Origin: DTU078 sp033808535
GTDB taxonomy: Bacteria > Bacillota > Clostridia > Oscillospirales > CAG-272
Length of the DNA: 5,391 nucleotides
Direction of reading: 5' to 3'
NCBI GenBank assembly: GCA_033808535.1
Contig: JAPXNL010000150.1
Location: 1 to 5,391, forward strand
Shown: positions 1 to 5,391 of the stretch, piece by piece
Numbering within the stretch: position 1 is the first letter of the stretch
Layout of the letters: the number at the start of each line of letters is the position of its first letter
Made by a program: the position numbers and the translations under genes
The notes under the pieces: model-generated
The model's input: the letters and a program-made list of their open reading frames with translations, nothing else
Told to the model about the DNA's origin: nothing
Databases searched by the model: none

Positions 1-3
1 GTT

Positions 4-20
4 CCCTTGCTTCGCAAGGG
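4..20 (-). repeat. 7-bp perfect hairpin in the leader RNA
   Basis: CCCTTGC and GCAAGGG flank a three-base loop. On the minus strand the loop is GAA, a GNA-type triloop that is stable in RNA, which fits a structured leader transcribed leftward. No T-tract follows in either direction as far as can be seen, so it does not look like a complete intrinsic terminator. Confidence 0.55.
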
Positions 21-44
21 CCCTCCGCTTGTGTCGCCACGCCA

Positions 45-56
45 CCGTTGCAACGG
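45..56. repeat. 12-bp perfect palindrome CCGTTGCAACGG
   Basis: A self-complementary 12-mer lies inside the putative leader. With no spare bases for a loop, it would form only a short stem with an opened centre as RNA, or a dyad for a protein or RNA dimer. Its role is unknown and it may be incidental to leader folding. Confidence 0.35.
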
Positions 57-95
57 GCAACACTTTGTGGAATTGTCGAGTTTGCCTCTCTCTTT

Positions 96-117
96 CGTTG
101 TTCAATTTTCAATGACC
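96..117 (-). promoter_or_regulatory. boxA-like antitermination/processing element in the leader
   Basis: The minus strand reads GGTCATTGAAAATTGAACAA over most of this span. It resembles the TTCTTTGAAAACT-type segment found in Firmicutes rRNA leaders and 16S-23S spacers, where the boxA motif is bound by NusB/S10 and flanks processing sites. It lies about 26 nt downstream of the predicted transcription start. The match is by recognition of the motif, not by alignment. Confidence 0.5.
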
Positions 118-149
118 GAGTGTGACGCCGCCTTCTGCGACGCTTTTAT

Positions 150-178
150 ATTATACCACTTTGGTCCCGCATTGTCAA
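150..178 (-). promoter_or_regulatory. Consensus sigma-A promoter with extended -10, facing left (probable rrn promoter)
   Basis: On the minus strand the -35 box is TTGACA (178-173), the spacer is exactly 17 nt, and the -10 box is TATAAT (155-150). TGG directly before the -10 makes an extended -10 element. All twelve hexamer positions match consensus. Upstream of the -35 is an A/T-rich run (about 190-179, AAAAATTGTTA) that could act as an UP-like element. The predicted transcription start is near position 143. Such a perfect promoter is typical of rRNA and other stable RNA operons in Bacillota, and the downstream leader supports this. Confidence 0.85.
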
Positions 179-387
179 TAACAATTTTTGCAGGAAGCCA
201 TATTCGTGAAATTGTACAATCAAGCCGGTGTTATATGACATCCGATTGTGCTATTTGTCGCATTCGCGTTTTTTCGCACTTGCAAGACGACATTATATAC
301 GCATTAGATTTCTACATTGTTAAACAAAATTAAACAATGTGTAAAGTTTAGCAGAAATATATGAGGCAAAAAATAGACTTATATTTA
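179..387. other. AT-rich divergent intergenic region without a credible gene
   Basis: This stretch separates the leftward stable-RNA promoter from the rightward lipoprotein promoter. No open frame here has a ribosome binding site. The only long frame crossing it begins with TTG at position 7 and runs antisense through the leader. The region holds an inverted repeat (314-340) and weak promoter-like hexamers on the minus strand (TTAACA at 323-318 with TATATA at 299-294, 18-nt spacer) that could be an upstream tandem promoter for the leftward RNA, but the -10 is poor. Confidence 0.5.
314..340. repeat. Inverted repeat between the divergent promoters, possible operator
   Basis: ACATTGTT (314-321) and AACAATGT (333-340) are perfect 8-bp inverted arms separated by 11 nt of A/T-rich sequence. 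The arm centres lie 19 bp apart, close to two helical turns, which suits a dimeric DNA-binding protein. It lies about 48 bp upstream of the -35 box of the rightward promoter, a location compatible with an activator of gene 1. In AT-rich DNA an 8-bp repeat can arise by chance, so function is not established. Confidence 0.35.
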
Positions 388-416
388 TTGTAATTTGCAC
401 TTTAATATGCTATACT
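388..416 (+). promoter_or_regulatory. Extended -10 sigma-A promoter for the glycosidase lipoprotein gene
   Basis: The -35 box is TTGTAA (388-393, four of six matches), the spacer is 17 nt, and the -10 is TATACT (411-416, five of six) preceded by TGC, giving an extended -10. Predicted transcription start is near 423, leaving a 44-nt untranslated leader before the ATG at 467. Spacing and orientation fit the gene well. Confidence 0.7.
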
Positions 417-451
417 CTGAAAAAGGAAAATGACAATTGTTTTCTTCTGGT

Positions 452-458
452 GGGGAGG
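452..458 (+). promoter_or_regulatory. Ribosome binding site that fixes the start of gene 1 at 467
   Basis: GGGGAGG lies 8 nt upstream of ATG 467. The in-frame TTG at 437 would place this Shine-Dalgarno inside the coding region and would put ten extra, non-signal-like residues ahead of the MRRSK start. The site therefore selects ATG 467. Confidence 0.85.
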
Positions 459-466
459 CTCCGGGA

Positions 467-3400
467 ATGAGAAGATCGAAATCTACAATATATATTATTA
501 TCTTAACGATTGCCGCGCTTGCGCTGTTATGCGGTTTAGCGTCCTGCAAAAAAAGCGACGGAAACGTTGAATCCGGACCGGATTTCGCAAATTTCACTGT
601 TGTGCGCGGCGATGTCTCGAGCCAGACTGAAACAGACGCCGCCGTGCAGCTGCGCAAAGCCTTAAGCAACGTGCTGGACATTTCTGTTTCAATCGCCACC
701 GACTGGGACGGCGACGCTGACAACAGCGGGCGAAACGAGATACTCATCGGAAAGACAAACCGCCCTCAGTCAAAGGACGCGCTTGAAGGACTTGACAAAA
801 ACTCGTTTGCCATAACATTTGACGGTGTTAAAATCGCCATAGCGGGGGGCAGCGATTACGCTCTCGGCTGCGCGGTCGATTATTTTATAAAAAAATATAT
901 AGGAGGAGCGGGATTATCCCTTGAAACCGATATGAAAACGAAACTCTCGGTCACAGAAGTCGGTTATGTGGACGCAAACGCGAAAAAAATCGCGATTTAT
1001 CAGGATGGGGACGGGCCGGAATACTCCGGTAAAGTCAGGGAAGCGCTTGAAAAAGCCGGCTACAATGTTTCCGTTTTTGATTTCAACACCCCGCCGGCAG
1101 AGGTTTTCAATGTTTCAAAAGCTGACCTCACTATAATCTGCGGCGCTTCGGAGGTTCCGACCGGCACACCCTCCGCCGCTGACAAATATTTAAGCAGCGG
1201 CGGTCGCATCCTCGCGCTCGGCGGACCGGTGTTCGACAGAATCCTTTATAAAATCGACGACAAGTGGATGACCCGGACCGAATTTATTGCCGACTATGCG
1301 TCAAAGGTCAAAGATAAGTCGCTGCTTATTGACTTTTCGGTAAAAAATGCTCTGCGAAAGCTGGAGCGCACCACAAACGATTTCAAAAGCACTCAGGAAA
1401 AGGAGCTCGGCGACTTTGGACGCGGCAACGACACCACATTAAAAGTATATGTAGAAAACCTTACGAGCTGGGATGTCGTAAACTCGCCCTGCAAAGTGCC
1501 CGAACACCACGACGCGGTCGCTTTCTGGGCAAAGGGCGATTCGGCGACACACGGACTTTATTTGGAATTCTCCGAAAAAGACGGCAGCCGCTGGTACGCC
1601 ACCGTCGAACTGACAACCGAGTGGCAATACTATGTGATACCCGAGTCCAAGTTTAAAATCTGGGACAGCCCGTTCCGCTCGGGTACGTCTTTCAACCTTT
1701 CAGATGCCGTGAAATGCGGTGCCGGGTTTGCGATGTCCGGTCAGGTTATTGCCTCCGGCGCGCATACCTTCTATCTTGACGATTTTGCGACGATACCCAA
1801 CACATTGACCGAGCTTGTCGCCGATTCCGACGTCATCATCGACGGAATGGCTCCGCTTTACGAGCTTTATCCCGTAACAAATGCCGCGCATGTCAAAGCG
1901 CACGAAAACCAGATTTATGTCGGCGATGCGGACTACACACTCCCGTCGAAACTGTTTTCCTGCAGCCCGGGACGCCAGGCGATCGGATTTAATACAGGCA
2001 GGGTCAGCAGGTTCATCCCGCTGCTTGAGGTCACCGATTCAAAAGGCCTGCATTCCGGCTATCTTGCGTGGGTTTACCGCTTTACAAGCACTACCGATAT
2101 CAACGGCGCGCTCGAGAGAAGCGCCGCCGGCGTGATCTCGACAGACGATCTGGCATTCTACAACGAGGCGGGTCTGTCCGTCGTGACCGGCGCCGCACGG
2201 GCGCTGCTTGCCGAGAACTTTATTGTCGAAGGCGGAACCGACGAGTTTATCTATATTAAGCCCGACAATCCGACAATAACCTACGGCGTTGTCGCCGCCG
2301 TCGCCGATGAAGCCGATGCGGAGCTGCGCGTAACGCTCTGCTCAGGCGGCACCGAAGTCGCGAGCCTGTCTACACCGGCAGCCGACGCAAAGGACAACAA
2401 CACCTTCCGCAAGACCGGATATTACAGCGCCATGTCAACGCTGGCGGCGGCCGATGCAAATGTCGACCGCGCCATAGCTGAGCTTTATGTGGGCGGCGAA
2501 TGCGTCGACCGCGTGGAACATTCGGTAAAAATCTGGTCGCCCAAGCCCGAGTCGGAGCGCAAATACATCTATACCGAAAACGGCGCTTTCATGCAAGACG
2601 GCAAGGTGCTAAACTTCTTCGGCGTCAACTATATGCCCACATACGGCATCGCCGAGCCGAACGGTACGCTGTTTGAGTACTATGTATCAAGGGCAAGCTA
2701 TGATCCCACGGTCATATATTCCGACCTGCTCCGCGTCAAAGATCTGGGCATGAACGCCGTTTCGGTGTTCGTGTATCACGACACGCTGAACAAGTCGAAC
2801 AACATGCTGCATCTCATTGATATGTGCGAGTCCCTGGGTCTGTACGTCGACCTGTCGATACGACCCAACGCCTATCCGATGAACTTCAGCGAAAAAGAAG
2901 TTAAAACACTGATAGAAAAATGTCACTTCCCCGAAATCGACAATATTATAGCATACGACATCGCGTGGGAGCCCGGAATCGGCGCATATGAGAATCTGCG
3001 TAACAAGTGGAACAACCAGTGGACCGAATGGATCAAGCAGCAATACGGCTCTGTCGAAGCGGCTCTCGATGCGTGGAATTGCGGCACTGTTGAAAAAGAC
3101 TCATCGGGCAACATCATCGTCACCGACGAGATGATGAACGGCAACGCTCCCGCAAAATACAATCTTTTGGTTGCAGCCTACAGGCGCTTTATAGACGATT
3201 ACGTTGCGTCGGTGTTTGCCGAAAAGGTTGAATATATCCGCGACCTTGACAAAAATCATTTTGTATCATTCCGCATGGCAAACGCGGGCAGCGCCGTCGA
3301 TGTCAGATGGAGCGGATACGACTTCCAGTCGCTTGCCTCGTCGCTCGACTTCATGGCACCCGAAGGTTACGCGCTGCGTGCAAACAATGAATCCTGCCTG

Positions 3401-4240
3401 CAGCTGGTCTTTGCCGCCGCATACGCCCGCTATGCTAAGCCCGGTGCGCCTGTGGTATTAAAGGAATACGGAAAGCACGTCTGGTTCGGCTCCAACTTCA
3501 CCGACAACGCTTTGTATCATGCCGAACAGAAGGATTTCTACGACCATGTGCTGCAAAAAGCCTACGCCTCGCAAATCTCCGCCCTCTATTGCTGGTTCTT
3601 CCCCGGCGGCTACCGGATAAACGAAAACTCTGACTACGGCATCATCAACCCCGACGGCAGCGACCGCCCGGTCACCGCACTGCTTCGCGAGTACGCGGTC
3701 AAGTTCCTTGCACAAGGCGCGCCTGCCGTCACAGGCGAGGTTATAACCGTCGAGCGCTCCGATTACGCAGCCGGCGTCACAGGCATGTTCGGCGCCGTCA
3801 AGGATAAGCTCGACGCCGCGGTCAAGTCCGGAAAACTTGCAATTCTTGCCGACTCCAACGGCACCGGGCCTGTATATGCCGATCCCGTTGCCGATATCGC
3901 GGTCGGCGGATACAAAGTTGACGACGGCGAGTCTGCTCCGCTGCAGTATGTAAACGGCCAGGTTATCAGGCTCGACCTTTCGACCGGCAAGCGTGTTTAT
4001 TCCGGCGAAAGCCTGCCTGCCGGCGGCACGCTCACTATAACCGTAAAGAACACCGGCCACTCAACCTGGCGCGCAGGCACGGTGCGCGTGTTCTCGGAAG
4101 GCGGGGTAACATTCGACGCCGTCATCGACACCGATGTGCCGTACTTGGGCACGGCGAAAATCACCGTAAATTATGAGGGAAGCGGAGTCCCTTCAATACG
4201 CTTCTCGATAAGCGGTCGTGTGTTCGGCTACAAATTCTAA
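467..4240 (+). CDS. Multidomain surface lipoprotein with a clan GH-A glycoside hydrolase barrel
   Basis: Predicted to hydrolyse a plant or host glycan outside the cell while lipid-anchored to the membrane; the substrate is unknown. The start at ATG 467 is set by GGGGAGG 8 nt upstream, giving 1257 residues. Residues 1-26 are a lipoprotein signal peptide (RR-K, hydrophobic run, lipobox LASC, Cys27). Then come: about 40-155, a domain like the N-terminal domain of alpha-glucuronidases/hexosaminidases (EILIGKTNRP at 91-100); about 170-292, a Rossmann/GATase-like domain (LSSGGRILALGGP near 242-254); about 295-447, a jelly-roll CBM-like domain; about 448-700, a linker and Ig-like segment; about 712-1060, a TIM barrel. 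Its strands fit: GVNY, LGMNAVSVFV (760), LGLYVDLSIRPN (790), AYDIAWEPG with acid/base E835 on beta4, HFVSFRM (931), SLDFMAPEGY (959), VVLKEYG with nucleophile E1000 on beta7, and W1043 on beta8. WIKQQYGSVEAALDAW (855-870) recalls GH42. About 1180-1257 is a beta-sandwich. The usual Asn before the acid/base is Trp. The family cannot be named with certainty. Confidence 0.93.
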   Translation: MRRSKSTIYIIILTIAALALLCGLASCKKSDGNVESGPDFANFTVVRGDVSSQTETDAAVQLRKALSNVLDISVSIATDWDGDADNSGRNEILIGKTNRPQSKDALEGLDKNSFAITFDGVKIAIAGGSDYALGCAVDYFIKKYIGGAGLSLETDMKTKLSVTEVGYVDANAKKIAIYQDGDGPEYSGKVREALEKAGYNVSVFDFNTPPAEVFNVSKADLTIICGASEVPTGTPSAADKYLSSGGRILALGGPVFDRILYKIDDKWMTRTEFIADYASKVKDKSLLIDFSVKNALRKLERTTNDFKSTQEKELGDFGRGNDTTLKVYVENLTSWDVVNSPCKVPEHHDAVAFWAKGDSATHGLYLEFSEKDGSRWYATVELTTEWQYYVIPESKFKIWDSPFRSGTSFNLSDAVKCGAGFAMSGQVIASGAHTFYLDDFATIPNTLTELVADSDVIIDGMAPLYELYPVTNAAHVKAHENQIYVGDADYTLPSKLFSCSPGRQAIGFNTGRVSRFIPLLEVTDSKGLHSGYLAWVYRFTSTTDINGALERSAAGVISTDDLAFYNEAGLSVVTGAARALLAENFIVEGGTDEFIYIKPDNPTITYGVVAAVADEADAELRVTLCSGGTEVASLSTPAADAKDNNTFRKTGYYSAMSTLAAADANVDRAIAELYVGGECVDRVEHSVKIWSPKPESERKYIYTENGAFMQDGKVLNFFGVNYMPTYGIAEPNGTLFEYYVSRASYDPTVIYSDLLRVKDLGMNAVSVFVYHDTLNKSNNMLHLIDMCESLGLYVDLSIRPNAYPMNFSEKEVKTLIEKCHFPEIDNIIAYDIAWEPGIGAYENLRNKWNNQWTEWIKQQYGSVEAALDAWNCGTVEKDSSGNIIVTDEMMNGNAPAKYNLLVAAYRRFIDDYVASVFAEKVEYIRDLDKNHFVSFRMANAGSAVDVRWSGYDFQSLASSLDFMAPEGYALRANNESCLQLVFAAAYARYAKPGAPVVLKEYGKHVWFGSNFTDNALYHAEQKDFYDHVLQKAYASQISALYCWFFPGGYRINENSDYGIINPDGSDRPVTALLREYAVKFLAQGAPAVTGEVITVERSDYAAGVTGMFGAVKDKLDAAVKSGKLAILADSNGTGPVYADPVADIAVGGYKVDDGESAPLQYVNGQVIRLDLSTGKRVYSGESLPAGGTLTITVKNTGHSTWRAGTVRVFSEGGVTFDAVIDTDVPYLGTAKITVNYEGSGVPSIRFSISGRVFGYKF

Positions 4241-4254
4241 AGAGTAAAATGGTA

Positions 4255-4289
4255 AAAGCGCGGGCGGGAGAATTGCTTGACCGCGCTTT
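4255..4289 (+). promoter_or_regulatory. Intergenic stem-loop between glycosidase and solute-binding protein genes
   Basis: AAAGCGCGG (4255-4263) pairs perfectly with CCGCGCTTT (4281-4289): a 9-bp GC-rich stem around a 17-nt loop, beginning 15 nt after the stop codon. Only three T residues end the stem and no T-tract follows, so it is at best a weak terminator. Its place just before a solute-binding protein gene suits an RNA-processing or stabilising element that sets different protein levels from one operon transcript, as stem-loops do in other sugar transport operons. Confidence 0.6.
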
Positions 4290-4309
4290 GCAATAAAACA
4301 ACAGTAAAT

Positions 4310-4313
4310 GGAG
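4310..4313 (+). promoter_or_regulatory. Ribosome binding site of the solute-binding protein gene
   Basis: GGAG is followed by a 6-nt spacer (TATAAA) and ATG at 4320. No better start lies nearby, and the encoded N-terminus is a clean lipoprotein signal, which confirms the start. Confidence 0.8.
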
Positions 4314-4319
4314 TATAAA

Positions 4320-5391
4320 ATGAAAAATCTAATACGCCTCGTCTCATCGCTGCTCGCGGCGGCAATAATCGCATCTGTCGTATCGTCATGCGCCAGTGAC
4401 GCAAATAAAATCAGCGGCTCTACCGACACCGTCTCACCCGCAGATACGACAGACGAAATCACAATCTCATACCTCGACACGCTGATGCCAACCGATTTCG
4501 GCGGTGCGGACTTCAACGTGCTCTGCCGCGTCGGCAAAGAGTACGAGATTTGGATCGAAAATGAAACCGGCGAAGTTGTCGAAGACGCTGTTTACAAGCG
4601 CAACTCGCTTGTTGACGAGAAGTACAACGTAAATGTCAAAGCCGTAGCCGTTCCGGGCGGATGGGACGAGCAGGCCACATTTATGAACACCGTGAAAAAG
4701 AGTGTTCAGGCAGACGACCGCGCATATGACCTTGTCGCTGTATATCTTGCATACGGCGCAACGCTGGGCATCGACGGTTTTTTCAGAAATCTTTACGACC
4801 TTGAGGGGCTTGATCCCTCAAGCCCGTGGTGGGCAAAGGGATTTGTGGACAACAACACCGTCAACAACTGCCTGTTCTTTATCGCCGGTGACCTGTCGCT
4901 GACGATGTGGGAGTCGATGTACGGGTTCTTCTTCAACAAAGTGCTTGCCGGTGACTATAATATCGACAACTTATACTCGGTGGTCAACGAGGGCGCGTGG
5001 ACAATTGCAAAACTTGACGAATTTGCAAAACGTGTGTCAGGCGATGTCAACGGCGACGGCAAGTACACGGACGCCGACCTTTACGGCTATGCGGCAAACA
5101 ACCACAGCATCCGCGCATACATTACATCCTGCGATGTTCCGATAGCCACACGCAACTCGACCGGCTATTACGACCTTGTCTACGGCACCGACAAGGTTAT
5201 GACGCTGTATGATACCGTCTATTCCATGCTGTATGACGGCAATCATATTTTTGTAAACAACCCTACCTGCGGCGACGAGTACAGGGATGTCGTGCCCATG
5301 TTTATGGACAACCGCGCGCTGTTTATGTCGGGTTCGCTTGACACCACGAAAAAGCTGCGCGAAATGGAGGCAGATTTCGGCATTATCCCCT
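4320..5391 (+). CDS. ABC transporter extracellular solute-binding lipoprotein (3' end outside the window)
   Basis: Likely binds a sugar or oligosaccharide outside the membrane and hands it to an ABC permease. The first 357 residues are visible with no stop codon; the family usually runs to roughly 450-550, so the C-terminal part is missing because of the window edge. Residues 1-23 are a lipoprotein signal peptide (MKNLIRLV, hydrophobic core, lipobox VSSC, Cys24), followed by a Ser/Thr/Asp-rich linker to about residue 50. The mature part shows the clostridial solute-binding pattern: DFGGADFNVL (59-68), GEVVEDAVYKRNSLVDEKYNV (84-103, cited as a region), AYDLVAVYL (135-143), GAWTIAKLDEFAKRV (225-239), and FGIIP at the edge, the usual hinge-like motif. 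DVNGDGKYTDAD (242-253) matches a D-x-N-x-D-G calcium loop. The gene lies 79 nt after the glycosidase gene on the same strand with no convincing promoter between, so co-transcription is likely. Permease genes are expected downstream but are not in view. The ligand is unknown. Confidence 0.9.
   Translation, partial: MKNLIRLVSSLLAAAIIASVVSSCASDANKISGSTDTVSPADTTDEITISYLDTLMPTDFGGADFNVLCRVGKEYEIWIENETGEVVEDAVYKRNSLVDEKYNVNVKAVAVPGGWDEQATFMNTVKKSVQADDRAYDLVAVYLAYGATLGIDGFFRNLYDLEGLDPSSPWWAKGFVDNNTVNNCLFFIAGDLSLTMWESMYGFFFNKVLAGDYNIDNLYSVVNEGAWTIAKLDEFAKRVSGDVNGDGKYTDADLYGYAANNHSIRAYITSCDVPIATRNSTGYYDLVYGTDKVMTLYDTVYSMLYDGNHIFVNNPTCGDEYRDVVPMFMDNRALFMSGSLDTTKKLREMEADFGIIP

Larger units (their letters stand above)
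1..143 (-). ncRNA. Probable 5' leader of a ribosomal RNA operon (partial, runs off the left edge)
   Basis: Read on the minus strand, this is the transcribed region directly downstream of a consensus promoter. It begins with a hairpin (positions 143-125; arms GCGTCGC and GCGGCGT with two G-U pairs, loop AGAAG). It then carries a boxA-like stretch at 117-96 containing TCATTGAAAATTGAACAACG, which resembles the TTGAAAA-type antitermination/processing sequences in Firmicutes rRNA leaders and spacers. Two more structures follow: a 12-bp palindrome at 45-56 and a perfect 7-bp stem capped by a GAA triloop at 20-4. No coding frame with a ribosome binding site is seen on either strand here. The mature 16S 5' end (GAGTTTGATCC-type) is not inside the window, so rRNA identity is inferred from leader and promoter. 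Another stable RNA, such as a tRNA cluster, is the main alternative. Confidence 0.6.

Noticed and set aside
294..323. Second, upstream leftward promoter (TTAACA, 18-nt spacer, TATATA)
   Set aside because: Tandem promoters are common for rRNA operons, but the -10 matches only four of six positions and the surrounding DNA is AT-rich, so a chance match is likely.
7..333. 108-codon plus-strand open frame beginning with TTG
   Set aside because: It has no ribosome binding site, shows no recognisable domain, and runs antisense through a strong leftward promoter and a structured leader. It looks like the spurious frames often called beside rRNA genes.
437..466. Upstream in-frame TTG start for the glycosidase gene
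   Set aside because: The GGGGAGG Shine-Dalgarno lies inside this extension and points to ATG 467. The signal peptide begins naturally at MRRSK, and no ribosome binding site is well placed for the TTG.
430..570. 46-codon ATG frame overlapping the start of the glycosidase gene in another frame
   Set aside because: Its start is only about 7 nt after the predicted transcription start and GGA is too close to serve as a ribosome binding site. Most of it overlaps the signal-peptide coding region, and the product has no recognisable features. A leader peptide is not excluded but is unsupported.
3458..4060. 200-codon minus-strand open frame
   Set aside because: It is opposite the well-supported glycosidase gene, whose catalytic and C-terminal domains span it. 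It has no known domain and is best explained as a shadow of the coding strand's codon usage.
4277..4319. Possible promoter for the solute-binding protein gene (TTGACC or TTGCAA as -35)
   Set aside because: Neither hexamer has an acceptable -10 at 16-18 nt. The TATAAA near 4314 is at the wrong distance and overlaps the ribosome binding region spacer.
5043..5078. Dockerin domain in the second lipoprotein
   Set aside because: Only one calcium loop is present, it is internal to a solute-binding protein fold, and no second repeat or linker helix pattern is seen.

Overview
The window holds two plus-strand genes, both encoding predicted lipoproteins, behind a regulatory region that also carries a very strong promoter firing the other way. 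The lipobox signal peptides, GGGGAGG/GGAG ribosome binding sites, consensus sigma-A promoters, roughly 50-55% GC genes beside AT-rich intergenic DNA, and the character of the two proteins suggest an uncultured gut or rumen Clostridia (Bacillota, Oscillospirales-like). That placement is an inference. The sequence could well come from a metagenome-assembled genome.

Layout. Positions 1-180 on the minus strand look like the promoter and 5' leader of a stable-RNA operon, most likely ribosomal RNA. There is a perfect TTGACA-17-TATAAT promoter with an extended -10, then a 5' hairpin, a boxA-like stretch of the kind seen in Firmicutes rRNA leaders, and further hairpins before the window edge. Positions 180-387 are AT-rich with no credible gene and hold an inverted repeat near 314-340. 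A plus-strand extended -10 promoter (388-416) then drives the first gene.

Gene 1 (467-4240) encodes a 1257-residue surface lipoprotein. It carries an alpha-glucuronidase/hexosaminidase-type N-terminal domain, a Rossmann/GATase-like domain, a jelly-roll carbohydrate-binding-like domain, an Ig-like segment, a clan GH-A TIM barrel with candidate catalytic glutamates E835 and E1000, and a C-terminal beta-sandwich. The residue before the acid/base is Trp instead of the usual Asn, so the enzyme may lie outside the well-described families.

Gene 2 (4320 to beyond the right edge) encodes a family 1-type ABC solute-binding lipoprotein. A 79-nt gap containing a 9-bp-stem hairpin separates it from gene 1. 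Together they look like the start of a glycan-use operon: gene 1 trims an oligo- or polysaccharide at the cell surface and gene 2 captures the product for a permease expected further downstream. The substrate cannot be read from the sequence. I see no mobile element, CRISPR array, tRNA or mature rRNA inside the window.
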